Source: Leptospira sp. GIMC2001
Lineage (GTDB): Bacteria > Spirochaetota > Leptospiria > Leptospirales > Leptospiraceae
Assembly (NCBI RefSeq): GCF_028462125.1
Contig: NZ_CP115468.1
Location: 3,341,559 to 3,405,558, forward strand
Direction of reading: 5' to 3'
DNA: 64,000 nucleotides
In this document: one piece after another, positions 8,951 through 17,469 of the stretch
Layout: every line of letters begins with the position of its first letter
Position numbering within the stretch: position 1 is the stretch's first letter
Notes under the pieces: generated by a model
What the model saw: only the letters and a program-made list of their open reading frames with translations
Databases searched by the model: none
Told to the model about the DNA's origin: nothing
Program-made: the position numbers and the translations under genes

Positions 8951-9133
8951 ATGAAAGTATCATCTCCATGCACAAAAGTTTGCTTCATTGATCCATCAAC
9001 TGGACTCTGTGAAGGTTGCTATCGAAGTCTGGAAGAAATTGGCCTTTGGTCTAGCTATAGTTTAGAGAAAAGAGAAGAGATTCTGTCCGATCTGAATTTA
9101 AGAAAAAAATCAATGAAACTTGAATTAACGTAG
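8951..9133 (+). CDS. DUF1289 family small cysteine protein
   Basis: A 60-residue protein matching the DUF1289 pattern: SPCTKVCFIDPSTGLCEGC holds four cysteines (C7, C11, C20, C23) that probably bind one metal ion, followed by the conserved block RSLEEIGLWSSYSLEKREEI. Family members are widespread in proteobacteria and of unknown function. The length is complete for the family. A strong hairpin follows the gene at 9142-9174. Confidence 0.85.
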   Translation: MKVSSPCTKVCFIDPSTGLCEGCYRSLEEIGLWSSYSLEKREEILSDLNLRKKSMKLELT

Positions 9134-9141
9134 ATATAATT

Positions 9142-9174
9142 GAGAATGGGATTCAGTTTCTCCCATTCTCTTTT
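9142..9174. terminator. Rho-independent terminator, probably bidirectional
   Basis: Perfect 10-bp arms GAGAATGGGA (9142-9151) and TCCCATTCTC (9161-9170) enclose a 9-base loop and are followed by TTTT. It sits between the convergent DUF1289 gene (plus) and the zinc-finger gene (minus), so it could serve both. Confidence 0.85.
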
Positions 9175-9190
9175 ATAGAATCATTTTAAA

Positions 9191-9475
9191 TTATTTTCGT
9201 TTATCGATCAATCCTCTATGAGTTTCGCATAACCGATAGAGTTTGCCTGATCTAGGGTTCTTTTTTGTGACTTTGGTTCCACAAATGATGCAGAGACCAT
9301 TATCTCTTCGTTTTTTGTACAACATTTGCACTCTTTGTGCTCCAGTTAAGTTGTGTTTGGATATCTGAATGCGATATCCTTTTACAATATAACTACCTAT
9401 CGAATCATCTTCGCCTTTTTTTAAGGTCGCGATGAGAGTATCAACATCATTTGGTTTAAGTGTCTTAGGCTTCAT
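9191..9475 (-). CDS. Small CxxC...CxxH zinc-binding-like protein, conserved hypothetical
   Basis: A basic 94-residue protein. The C-terminal half carries LCIICG (C62, C65) and RLCETHR (C83, H86), spaced as expected for a single structural zinc site, in a stretch very rich in lysine and arginine. The N-terminal half looks helical. This could be a nucleic-acid-binding or ribosome-associated protein, but I do not recognise a named family, so function is left open. It has its own upstream region of 180 bases shared with the divergent Mpo1-like gene. Confidence 0.7.
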   Translation of the reverse strand: MKPKTLKPNDVDTLIATLKKGEDDSIGSYIVKGYRIQISKHNLTGAQRVQMLYKKRRDNGLCIICGTKVTKKNPRSGKLYRLCETHRGLIDKRK

Positions 9476-9655
9476 AAAAATCCTTTGTATTTTATCTAAC
9501 GGTATTTGACGGAAAAAAAAGGGTTGATTCTTTTTATTTTTAAAATAAAATTTAAGTTATGAAAGTTTCCATGAATAAAAATAATTTATTTCCTCTATCA
9601 TGTCATAGTTAGAGTAAATGATAGTTTTTATCGATCATAAAAAGGAGATTTGGTG

Positions 9656-9976
9656 ATGGAATACAAAACACTAAAAGAATTCTGGCCTTATTATTTATCG
9701 GAGCATTCGAATCCAACAAATCGTTTACTGCATTTCATCGGCTCTTGGATTGCAATAGGGTTTTTAATATGTACCATTTATACATTGAATGCTTTCTTCC
9801 TGATTGGCGCTGTACTTTCAGGCTATGCCTTCGCTTGGGTCGGTCATTTTTTGATAGAAAAGAATCGTCCTGCCACTTTCAAATACCCTTTCAAGTCTCT
9901 GGTTTCCGACTGGATCATGTTCTATTATATTTTAACAGGACAGATTCAGAAAGAATTAGATAAAAACAAAGGATAA
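9656..9976 (+). CDS. DUF962/Mpo1-like membrane protein
   Basis: A 106-residue protein with the DUF962 (Mpo1-like) signature: SEHSNPTNRLLHFIGSW near the N-terminus (H17, H26), then two hydrophobic segments, then AWVGHFLIEKNRPATFKYP. The yeast homologue Mpo1 is an iron-dependent dioxygenase that shortens 2-hydroxy fatty acids, and the histidines are its metal ligands. The ATG at 9656 is preferred over in-frame TTG 9650 and GTG 9653 because AAAGGAG lies at 9641-9647, a good spacing. The enzyme reaction has not been shown for bacterial short members, so the role is inferred. Confidence 0.85.
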   Translation: MEYKTLKEFWPYYLSEHSNPTNRLLHFIGSWIAIGFLICTIYTLNAFFLIGAVLSGYAFAWVGHFLIEKNRPATFKYPFKSLVSDWIMFYYILTGQIQKELDKNKG

Positions 9977-9980
9977 TCCA

Positions 9981-10574
9981 ATGTTTAGCTTTTGTAGATC
10001 GAGTTTTCTTATTGTCTTACTATGCTCTCAATTAATTTGGAATTGTTCCAAATCTTTAGAAAAGTCTTTGGATGATTGGATCCAAGTTACAGAAAAAGCA
10101 GATTCTATCTCAATGGATGAACTTGCCAGACTCTGCTTTAAACATAGTTACCGATTGAGCGAATGGGGTGCGGACAAGAATACTCTTTATGTTGAATACG
10201 GAGGTGCTAGTGCTCTTACCTTTTCATCTAAGGAAACGTATATCCCTTCCATACTACTTGATTTAGCACGCAAAGCATATCGAACCTATGCGACCGGAAG
10301 CAAAAAAGGTCTAGCTGAATTGCGAGTGAGCTTAGTTAAACCTTATTATGTGAAGAACGAAACCAATCCAGAAACAGAGATCCAAGAATTTGAAGTCTAT
10401 CGAATCTCAATCGATCCAGTGATTTGGTCAAAAGTAAATTCCGATAAACCCATTGATCCTTTTGAAACTGATGAAAATGATATTCCGATTGGGAAATTCT
10501 TAGAGAGACTGGAAATCTTGATGAAGGAATGGAAAGTGGAACTCAATGAATTGAAGAGAGTCCAGGTTCAATAA
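9981..10574 (+). CDS. Putative lipoprotein, conserved hypothetical
   Basis: A 197-residue protein beginning with a hydrophobic segment that ends in LIWNC, with cysteine 22 the likely lipidation site. No domain is recognised. The body has regular mixed helix and strand character. The gene begins four bases after the Mpo1-like gene and is probably co-transcribed with it. Its 3' end overlaps the 3' end of the convergent aat gene by 32 bases (10543-10574). Confidence 0.7.
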   Translation: MFSFCRSSFLIVLLCSQLIWNCSKSLEKSLDDWIQVTEKADSISMDELARLCFKHSYRLSEWGADKNTLYVEYGGASALTFSSKETYIPSILLDLARKAYRTYATGSKKGLAELRVSLVKPYYVKNETNPETEIQEFEVYRISIDPVIWSKVNSDKPIDPFETDENDIPIGKFLERLEILMKEWKVELNELKRVQVQ

Positions 10575-11217
10575 TCCATTTTTTGGGATTGGCGACTGCT
10601 GCATCTAGCCGATCTAAATACTTATGCTTAGGAATTTCGTAGGCTCCAAGTTCCCAAGTAAAATGGTTCAATTGTTGTGTATCGAATAATTCGAAACCAT
10701 CTTGTCTAAGCTGATTGAATAGATGGTATAGAGCAATTTTGCCTGCATCCGATTCAAAAGAAAACATAGACTCACCAGCAAAAAATTGACCAATTGCAAC
10801 TCCGTATGCGCCTCCAACAAGTTGCATCTGATCATTCCATACTTCAATGCTATGTGCAAATCCCAATCTATGGAACTCAGTGTATCCTTCAATAAATCCA
10901 GGAGTAATCCAAGTCTCTTCATTCGGACGATGGGAACATGCTCGGACTACTGCTTCAAAACTTCGATTGAAACTAATTTTATATATATTTTTTCGAATTT
11001 TTCTATGCACCGTACGAGAAAAGTGAACGCGATTCAGGTCGAAAATAGCTCTAGGCTCAAGACAATACCATCGTACAGGGTTTTCACTCCAGGGAAAAAT
11101 TCCATGGGTATAGGCATAGAACAATCGATCGCAAGAAAAGTCCCCACCAATGGCTACAATATCCCTATTCCATTTACGGGGATCTTTGAAAAATGAACCG
11201 AAATCTCGAACCGTCAT
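10543..11217 (-). CDS. aat: Leucyl/phenylalanyl-tRNA--protein transferase
   Basis: This enzyme adds Leu or Phe from its tRNA to N-terminal Lys or Arg of proteins, marking them for the ClpS/ClpAP N-degron pathway. The 224-residue length is normal. Diagnostic motifs are [49 protein letters not shown] and [14 protein letters not shown], in that order. The start ATG at 11217 is 70 bases upstream of the divergent DUF1577-like gene. Its 3' end overlaps the convergent lipoprotein gene. Confidence 0.97.
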   Translation of the reverse strand: MTVRDFGSFFKDPRKWNRDIVAIGGDFSCDRLFYAYTHGIFPWSENPVRWYCLEPRAIFDLNRVHFSRTVHRKIRKNIYKISFNRSFEAVVRACSHRPNEETWITPGFIEGYTEFHRLGFAHSIEVWNDQMQLVGGAYGVAIGQFFAGESMFSFESDAGKIALYHLFNQLRQDGFELFDTQQLNHFTWELGAYEIPKHKYLDRLDAAVANPKKWIIEPGLSSIH

Positions 11218-11287
11218 TGTAGTTTTGACCTAAATCCATAGAAAACTGTTTTCCTTTTTTGGATACTATGAAAAATAGGAAGCTCGA

Positions 11288-12466
11288 ATGAAAAGATACA
11301 GACTCACTGATTCCAAAACGATTTTAGGGGTATTGAATAGATTACAAAGTGTACCCGTTACCCAAACAGGCACTAATTTTAAATACATTATCGAAAGTGT
11401 AAGAATGGAAAATGGTCTTAGCCAGAACTCCAATATCAACCTAACACCTTTGCAAGATGAAATGGGTAAACCAGATCGACTGATGGCAATTCTCAAAGAA
11501 AATCGGGTAGAACTCAAAATCAAGCAAGTCAATCCATTTCAAAATGATCTATTCGATGTCGTTGAAATCCTTATTGAGCCATTGGAGAGATCTGCTGCTC
11601 GGGCGAACCTAAGAAATATCCAAGCCGAGAACATCCATCTATCCGAGACCGTTGACATCGCAACTATTCTTTCACTCTACGGTAAAACTTCCATCATCAC
11701 ACAAACCATCAATCAATTCCAAAGTCATTTGGAGAATTCTCTGATCCAACATGGATACTTCATAAAAAAAATCAATGTTGGTTTTTTCTATGCAGCAACC
11801 TCATCTCTGTTAGAGTATTTATCTCAGTCTAAGTCTCCTTATTTTCTTCGCGACTCGCATAGAAAGATTTTCTATACCGAAAGGGGATTTTTCAATCCTA
11901 CATCTAAGATGAGTGATAAAGAATTAGATCAGATGTTGAACAATCAATTGTTGAATAATATAAAATCAACTCTGATCGTTCCCCTTTTTACAAATCGAAA
12001 TGTACTTCTGGGTTATGTAGAGATTTCTTCGAATATGCCAAATCTTGGAAACGATACACTCGCAAATGATATTGAATCTCCGGGGGGAATTTCTGCTGTC
12101 CTGAGCTTTCTTGAATCCAGTGCTGAAGATTTCATCTTCAATATGGAGATTGGATACGTTAAAGAATGGAAAAAAATAAGTGATAAAGAAGATATTCGTG
12201 ATCTCAGTCAGGATGGAAGAGGTGTTGGAATCTATTTCTCAGGTTCTGCAAAAGAAGAAGAATTTCCGACTGGCTCCAAAATTGTTTTCAGTATCAAAAT
12301 CAATAATCAATACTATTCTTTTTATGGAAATTTGCGAAGCTGGAAACCTGGTGGTGCTGACTCCAAAGCTTTGATCGGAACACGAATTCATACTTGCGAT
12401 ATTCCAAATGGAATAAATCTTTTACAAAGTTATGCAAATAATATTATGAGTAAGGAGATTAAATAA
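11288..12466 (+). CDS. DUF1577-like protein with PilZ-like C-terminal domain
   Basis: A 392-residue cytoplasmic-looking protein. The middle part (about 190-270) has a GAF-like pattern, including TLIVPLFTNRNVLLGYVEI. The last 100 residues resemble a PilZ domain: IRDLSQDGRGVGIYF matches the D/NxSxxG turn, followed by strands ending in LIGTRI. The RxxxR motif needed for tight cyclic di-GMP binding is not seen. A paralogue with the same layout is at 27937-29061. I associate both with the Leptospira family DUF1577, which needs a profile search to confirm. AGGAAG precedes the ATG. The downstream membrane protein starts two bases after this stop. Confidence 0.7.
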   Translation: MKRYRLTDSKTILGVLNRLQSVPVTQTGTNFKYIIESVRMENGLSQNSNINLTPLQDEMGKPDRLMAILKENRVELKIKQVNPFQNDLFDVVEILIEPLERSAARANLRNIQAENIHLSETVDIATILSLYGKTSIITQTINQFQSHLENSLIQHGYFIKKINVGFFYAATSSLLEYLSQSKSPYFLRDSHRKIFYTERGFFNPTSKMSDKELDQMLNNQLLNNIKSTLIVPLFTNRNVLLGYVEISSNMPNLGNDTLANDIESPGGISAVLSFLESSAEDFIFNMEIGYVKEWKKISDKEDIRDLSQDGRGVGIYFSGSAKEEEFPTGSKIVFSIKINNQYYSFYGNLRSWKPGGADSKALIGTRIHTCDIPNGINLLQSYANNIMSKEIK

Positions 12467-12468
12467 CG

Positions 12469-12801
12469 TTGGATTGCAATTGTAGTTCGGAGACTTACAC
12501 AGAGATCATTTTGTATTCCGTTCCGATTGTGGGGATCATTTTTGGAACCACTTTGTTGTTTTTTCTGTTTTATTGGTGGCATAAACAACGAATTGAATTG
12601 ATTCGAAGCAATCAATTTCGCTCAGAAAAGTTCGATCTAAGAACCTACTCCTTTTTTTTGGGGCTTTTGTTGACATTCACAGGATTATCGATTTCAATTG
12701 TTTTTATACTTGTGTTAGGAAGATCTTTGGCTCTTCTTGGGGGGTTAGTACCATTCGCGATTGGACTCGGTCTTTTGACCTACTACAAAATGACGAAATA
12801 G
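12469..12801 (+). CDS. Small membrane protein (DUF6249-like)
   Basis: A 110-residue protein with a first membrane segment near residues 12-33 (SVPIVGIIFGTTLLFFLFYW), a basic stretch, and two further segments in the C-terminal half separated by a short turn. The layout resembles DUF6249 proteins, which often sit beside ECF sigma factors. The start is TTG at 12469, two bases after the preceding stop, with AGGAG at about 12453. It is followed by the sigma factor, and is probably in the same transcript. Confidence 0.6.
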   Translation: MDCNCSSETYTEIILYSVPIVGIIFGTTLLFFLFYWWHKQRIELIRSNQFRSEKFDLRTYSFFLGLLLTFTGLSISIVFILVLGRSLALLGGLVPFAIGLGLLTYYKMTK

Positions 12802-12836
12802 CTGAATCTAGAATTGTAGATTCGGTCGAATGGGAT

Positions 12837-13400
12837 ATGATCCAAGACATTCTCAACGGGAATGTAACGAAATTCAATACGCTAATGCTCAAATATGAGA
12901 AGATGGTTTACGCCGTTGCCAATCGAAAATTTGAGACCAATGAAGAAAAGGAAGATTTTGTTCAAGATGTCTTCTTGCAAGTTTATCAATCTTTAAGTAG
13001 CTTTAGAGGAGATGCGCAATTCTCAACTTGGCTTTACCAAATCGCAAGAAATTTAGCATCTAAGAAACAAAACCAGAATCAATCAAAAGATCAGATCCAA
13101 GTTGATGATCATTCGATTTTTGATAACCTGAAGCTGTCTGCTTCCGAGACATTCCGAAAACTAAGCAATCATGCATCGATCGAAGGCCAAGTAATCAAGG
13201 AAGAAATTGCTAGCACAATTCGTCGGTTAGTTGATTCTCTTCCGGCGAGATATAAAAATCCAATACATATGTACTATTTTCAGAATTACAGTTATAAAGA
13301 AATCGCAGAGAAATTGAATTTGAAGACCAACACATTAAAAAGTTATATTTTTCGTGGTCGTGAGATTCTTCGGGAGATGTGGAGCCATGAAAAAGACTGA
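12837..13400 (+). CDS. ECF-type RNA polymerase sigma factor
   Basis: A 187-residue sigma-70 family regulator with only regions 2 and 4, hence ECF-like. Region 2 includes EEKEDFVQDVFLQVYQSL and the FSTWLYQIARN motif that binds core and the -10 element. Region 4 is a helix-turn-helix containing YSYKEIAEKLNLKTNTLKSY. The gene overlaps the next membrane protein by 14 bases (ATG 13387 inside the end of this gene), so the downstream membrane proteins are likely partners, possibly anti-sigma factors. Target promoters cannot be inferred. Confidence 0.93.
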   Translation: MIQDILNGNVTKFNTLMLKYEKMVYAVANRKFETNEEKEDFVQDVFLQVYQSLSSFRGDAQFSTWLYQIARNLASKKQNQNQSKDQIQVDDHSIFDNLKLSASETFRKLSNHASIEGQVIKEEIASTIRRLVDSLPARYKNPIHMYYFQNYSYKEIAEKLNLKTNTLKSYIFRGREILREMWSHEKD

Positions 13401-13713
13401 ATCCGAAAAAATCAATCGTGAATCTTTAGAAATGATTCCTGACATCAGTGGAGTTCGTGATCGCGTTCTTGCGGTATTATTACCTTCTGGAAGTTTTTCT
13501 TGGATGCTGTTCGGATTTGCAATTGTCTTCATATCAGAAATTTCTTGCTTAGCATTGTTTTATACAAATGTAATTAGCAAATTATTATTTCTTATCATTC
13601 TTGCTTGTTCCACCTTTATGCTCTGTATGTTTGTTATGATCGTGGGGATTTTTCTTTTTTCACATCGCAATCCTTATATGTATGAATGGAAGGAGAAGCT
13701 TGGCTTTAGATGA
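13387..13713 (+). CDS. Membrane protein coupled to ECF sigma factor, possible anti-sigma partner
   Basis: A 108-residue protein with a charged N-terminus of about 35 residues, two hydrophobic segments (around 40-60 and 68-90) and a short tail. There is no zinc-binding HxxxCxxC anti-sigma motif, so it is not a classical ZAS anti-sigma factor. The start ATG 13387, preceded by GGAG, lies inside the sigma gene; a GTG at 13354 in the same frame would add eleven residues but is less likely. Its stop overlaps the next gene as ATGA (13710-13713). Partnership with the sigma factor is inferred from coupling only. Confidence 0.65.
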   Translation: MKKTESEKINRESLEMIPDISGVRDRVLAVLLPSGSFSWMLFGFAIVFISEISCLALFYTNVISKLLFLIILACSTFMLCMFVMIVGIFLFSHRNPYMYEWKEKLGFR

Positions 13714-14147
13714 TTCTTATAAAAAACTTTTTTCCATTCCTATTTTCCCAGAAAATCTATCATTTCTTAATACTACTTATTCTTACTGTATTTCTTGCAA
13801 CTGGGTCGGTATTCGGTCAAGAATCGAATTTGCCCAAAGCCAAAGAGTTCTTGGATATGAAACTAGACGATGCCTATCCTTTGATTGAAAGATTGAACAA
13901 AGAAGACGCAAAAGAATTGATCACTCAGATTCGTAATGAAGCGAAGAAAGACTATTCTAATATAGATAAGTTTTATTTTCTTATTTCTCATCTCGAAGAA
14001 ATCCAAGCTATAGAAAAAGAGCAGAATCGGTTGAATAACCTTCTCTGGGTTTATGGTTTGGGATTCATACTTTTCACTGGCTTTCTTGGATATATTTTGC
14101 ATAATCAGAGAAAAGCAATTCGAGATATTCAACGATCTATAAAGTAA
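13710..14147 (+). CDS. Membrane-anchored protein with signal segment and C-terminal TM
   Basis: A 145-residue protein with an N-terminal hydrophobic segment ending near VFGQES (signal peptide or anchor), a charged helical middle (about 40-105, rich in Glu and Lys) and a second membrane segment near residues 108-128 followed by a basic tail. No family is recognised. It is translationally coupled to the preceding gene by ATGA and so belongs to the sigma-factor operon; it may sense or transmit an envelope signal, but this is a guess from context. Confidence 0.6.
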   Translation: MILIKNFFPFLFSQKIYHFLILLILTVFLATGSVFGQESNLPKAKEFLDMKLDDAYPLIERLNKEDAKELITQIRNEAKKDYSNIDKFYFLISHLEEIQAIEKEQNRLNNLLWVYGLGFILFTGFLGYILHNQRKAIRDIQRSIK

Positions 14148-14218
14148 TGGAATTGTCACGAGCTTGTATTCTTCCTGTAACCTAATTAGGTACTAATGAA
14201 GGAAGAAGGAGAATCCAC

Positions 14219-14917
14219 TTGGGTAAAAATGATAATATAAAAGCCAAGGTTCTCGTGGTCGATGACGAAGAAGATATCGCAGACCTCATAAAAGTGAACT
14301 TAGAAACAGAAGGTTATTCGATTGATGTCTGCCACAATGGATTAGAAGTCCTATCTCGAGTAGAAAAAAACCAACCTGATATCATAATACTGGATCTAAT
14401 GCTCCCTGGAATCGGTGGGATGGATCTCTGCAAAAAGATCAAAGAGAAATGGAATATACCTGTAATCATGGTGACAGCGAAGACTGGTGAGACCGATGTC
14501 GTGCTTGGACTGGAACTTGGAGCTGACGACTATATCAAGAAACCTTTCTCCACACGTGAACTAACTGCACGCGTGCGAACTGTTATTCGACGTGCTGCCA
14601 ATAAAGAAGATCTAGAGAAAATGGAGAATATTGCAATTGGTAAGATTAGTCTCAATGCAACCGCCCATAAAGTCTATGTAGAAAATCAGGAAATCGAACT
14701 TACCCTTATCGAATACAAACTGCTCTATCTCTTCATGTCGAATCCTGGAGTTGCTCTATCAAGAGATAAACTATTGGATCGTGTCTGGGGCAAGGATGTA
14801 TTCGTAACCGATAGAACAGTCGATGTAAATATAAAAAGACTGCGAGATAAATTATTGACTGAAAAAGATAAATTAGAAACTATTCGAGGAATTGGTTACC
14901 GATTCCGGAATGCGTAG
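14219..14917 (+). CDS. OmpR/PhoB-family response regulator
   Basis: A 232-residue transcription factor with an N-terminal receiver domain (residues 8-122: acidic pair D15/D16, phosphoacceptor D59 in IIILDLMLPG, lysine in DDYIKKPF) and a C-terminal winged-helix domain (about 130-230) ending in ETIRGIGYRF. The start is TTG 14219-14221, supported by the purine-rich GGAAGAAGGAGA just upstream. The histidine kinase gene starts inside its last codons (ATG 14910), so the two form a classical two-component pair. The architecture is PhoB-like but no phosphate genes are adjacent; phoU lies 34 kb away. Confidence 0.93.
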   Translation: MGKNDNIKAKVLVVDDEEDIADLIKVNLETEGYSIDVCHNGLEVLSRVEKNQPDIIILDLMLPGIGGMDLCKKIKEKWNIPVIMVTAKTGETDVVLGLELGADDYIKKPFSTRELTARVRTVIRRAANKEDLEKMENIAIGKISLNATAHKVYVENQEIELTLIEYKLLYLFMSNPGVALSRDKLLDRVWGKDVFVTDRTVDVNIKRLRDKLLTEKDKLETIRGIGYRFRNA

Positions 14918-16271
14918 TTTCTTCTCAACTTTACTTCTCAGCAATTGGGCTTATTTACTATCTCTATTTATTACTGCTCTTGGAGTTCTCTATCTTGATT
15001 CAATCCTCAATCCTGAATTGAGGATTTTATTGTTCTCCGTATTTTTTATGGGAGCGATGTTCGGATCTTTCTATATTTCCTATTCAATTGCTAAAATTGT
15101 CATCGCACCTTTGGCTAAAGTTGAGAAGAAAACAGATGAAATTAATGCAGGTGATTTTGGAACAGAACTCACCAGGCCAGATATTCGAGAACTTGCAAAA
15201 TTAACTGAATCCATCAATGGGATGGCTCGTAGACTTAAGAATCAATTTGTAGACCTCACACTCGAAAAAGAAAAATTCAATTCACTTCTTCAGAATCTAA
15301 AAGAGGGAGTCTTTGCAGTTGATATAACCAACAAAGTTTTGTTCCAGAATAAAAATATTCCAGATCTTTTTATAGCTCCCAATTCCCAATCACAATTGAT
15401 CCAAGATTGTATTTTGAATCCGACATTACTTCAGTTGATTGATGATTCCATTCGAGATCAAGAAGAAAAGCGAGAAACCATAGTCTCGAATCATCATTAT
15501 TATAATATTCGCATTTATCCATTACGTTCGAATAATTCCATTTTTATATATATGGGTGTGATCCTGGATGTCACGGAAGAAAAACAAAATCAAATCATTC
15601 GAGAACAATTTTTCCAAAATGCATCACATGAATTGAAGACACCGATAACTTCGATCAAAGGTTTCACTGAAACTTTAGAGAACACACTCAAGCTTGCATC
15701 CGACAGTCAGGAAAAAAAATTCCTAGATGCAATATTGAGAAACACGGATCGTATGATTCGAATCATCGAAGATATGATGGAGATATCAAAGCTGGAATCT
15801 CTATCAACTAAATTGATGTTAGAAAAATTTGATTTAAATGAATTGGTTCAGAATATAAAACTTTCACTCAGCAGTATTTTTGACAAAAAAAACCAGATCC
15901 TAAAAATTTCCATTCCAAGTCCTTTTATGATCAATGCCGATTTGGTGCTCATGGAACATTTAATCATAAACCTTGTATCCAATGCCTCAGCCTATTCTAA
16001 TGAAAATTCCGAAATTGTGGTCCTCGCCCTTAGAAAGGGAGAATCCACTGTATTAGAAGTTATTGATAATGGAATTGGAATTGGTAGCGAAGATGCTGAT
16101 CGTATTTTTGAGAGATTCTATAGAGTAGACTCCAACCGATCCAGAAAAGGTGGCGGAACAGGCCTCGGACTTTCCATTGTAAAACATATCAGTAGATTGC
16201 ATGGAGGCGATGTAGTTGCAGTATCGAATCCTGAAGGTGGTTCAATTTTCCGAGTATCTATCCCAGATTGA
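14910..16271 (+). CDS. Sensor histidine kinase (TM-HAMP-PAS-HisKA-HATPase)
   Basis: A 453-residue kinase. Two membrane segments lie within residues 8-60 with very little between them, so it has almost no periplasmic sensor domain. A HAMP-like linker (about 60-115), a PAS domain (about 125-225), the dimerisation/phosphotransfer helix with H240 in ASHELKTPITSIKG, and an ATPase domain with N, G1 (VIDNGIGIGS) and G2 (GGGTGLGLSIVKH) boxes follow. This is the PhoR-type layout. ATG 14910 overlaps the regulator gene by eight bases; an in-frame TTG at 14892 is less likely. Confidence 0.93.
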   Translation: MRSFFSTLLLSNWAYLLSLFITALGVLYLDSILNPELRILLFSVFFMGAMFGSFYISYSIAKIVIAPLAKVEKKTDEINAGDFGTELTRPDIRELAKLTESINGMARRLKNQFVDLTLEKEKFNSLLQNLKEGVFAVDITNKVLFQNKNIPDLFIAPNSQSQLIQDCILNPTLLQLIDDSIRDQEEKRETIVSNHHYYNIRIYPLRSNNSIFIYMGVILDVTEEKQNQIIREQFFQNASHELKTPITSIKGFTETLENTLKLASDSQEKKFLDAILRNTDRMIRIIEDMMEISKLESLSTKLMLEKFDLNELVQNIKLSLSSIFDKKNQILKISIPSPFMINADLVLMEHLIINLVSNASAYSNENSEIVVLALRKGESTVLEVIDNGIGIGSEDADRIFERFYRVDSNRSRKGGGTGLGLSIVKHISRLHGGDVVAVSNPEGGSIFRVSIPD

Positions 16272-16317
16272 GAAAATTTAATTTGCAGTTTTCCAGATTT
16301 ATGTATTGTATATAGCT

Positions 16318-17469
16318 ATGACATTTCCTAAAGGATTCCATTCATTTGGAAAAAATATTGGTATCAAGGATGATACACTCGATTTCGCAGTCATTTATTC
16401 TGAGACGGTTTGCAAAGCTTCCGCGGTTTTTACTTTAAACAATTTTCCTGGCGCACCTGTTGTGGTTGGACGAGAAAATGTAAAAGATGGAAAACTACAG
16501 GCAATCGTAATCAATTCCAAAAACTCGAACGTCGCAACGGGAGCCAAGGGTCTCCAAGATTCTCGTGATATTTGTGACGCAGTTGCTGAATCTCTGGGTA
16601 TCGAATCGAAAGATGTGCTCCCTTCTTCCACTGGAGTGATTGGTGTTCCATTACCTATTGAGAAAATTCTCAAGGCCTGCAGATCCGCAAAAGAAAATCT
16701 CAAACCTGGTAACTTGGAAGAAGTCGCACACGCGATCATGACTACGGATAAGAAAGAAAAAATTGCCTATAGGAATATAACACATAACAACCAAACGGGC
16801 GTTATCTATGGAATTGCGAAAGGTGCCGGAATGATTGAGCCAAATATGGCAACAATGTTATCTTATATATTTTCCGATTTCCATACAGAAGGTGATCTCA
16901 ATTCTGATCTCAAATACGCTGTCGATGAAAGTTTCAACAGTCTATCGATTGATAGCGATACTTCAACGAGTGACACAGTAGTGATCATGACATCTGGCTT
17001 ATCCGGAACGTTGCCTACGGAAGTATTTAGAAAAAATTTACTAGATATTAGTATTGAATTAACTAAGAAAATCGCAAAAGATGGTGAAGGTGCAACAAAG
17101 CTTATCATAGTCCAGGTGGATCAAGCTCGAGATGTTGAGCAGGCAAGAAAGATCGGGAAATCGATTCTCAATTCACCTTTAGTAAAAACTGCAGTCTATG
17201 GAGCTGATCCAAATTGGGGTCGCTTGATTATGGCAGTGGGAAAGGTTTTTGATGAACCTATTTCATATGATAAATTCAATATCTTCTTTGGTGATCTACC
17301 TGTAAAAGAAGCAAATAATCATCAGAAAAAAGCTCTATCCGAATATTTAAAAACAAATGATGAAATTTTGATTCGAGTTGAACTTGGGCAAGGAAACATT
17401 AGCAAGCGATTCTACGGCTGCGACCTAACTGAAGGCTATGTTCAAGAAAACGCATACTATACAACATGA
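16318..17469 (+). CDS. argJ: Glutamate N-acetyltransferase / amino-acid N-acetyltransferase
   Basis: ArgJ recycles the acetyl group from N-acetylornithine to glutamate in arginine biosynthesis; some forms also use acetyl-CoA. The precursor cleaves itself between Ala and Thr: here A178-T179 in EPNMATMLSY, with the expected GVIYGIAKGAGMIEPNMAT context. Upstream motifs LPSSTGVIGVPLP and the C-terminal ADPNWGRLIMAVG are typical. Length 383 is normal. ATG 16318 is chosen over TTG 16306; no clear ribosome site precedes either. The stop overlaps the next gene as ATGA, so a biosynthetic gene is fused into a signalling operon. Confidence 0.96.
   Translation: MTFPKGFHSFGKNIGIKDDTLDFAVIYSETVCKASAVFTLNNFPGAPVVVGRENVKDGKLQAIVINSKNSNVATGAKGLQDSRDICDAVAESLGIESKDVLPSSTGVIGVPLPIEKILKACRSAKENLKPGNLEEVAHAIMTTDKKEKIAYRNITHNNQTGVIYGIAKGAGMIEPNMATMLSYIFSDFHTEGDLNSDLKYAVDESFNSLSIDSDTSTSDTVVIMTSGLSGTLPTEVFRKNLLDISIELTKKIAKDGEGATKLIIVQVDQARDVEQARKIGKSILNSPLVKTAVYGADPNWGRLIMAVGKVFDEPISYDKFNIFFGDLPVKEANNHQKKALSEYLKTNDEILIRVELGQGNISKRFYGCDLTEGYVQENAYYTT

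Noticed and set aside
10543..10574. 32-base tail-to-tail overlap of the lipoprotein gene and aat
   Set aside because: Convergent 3' overlaps of this size are common in compact bacterial genomes and both frames look complete.
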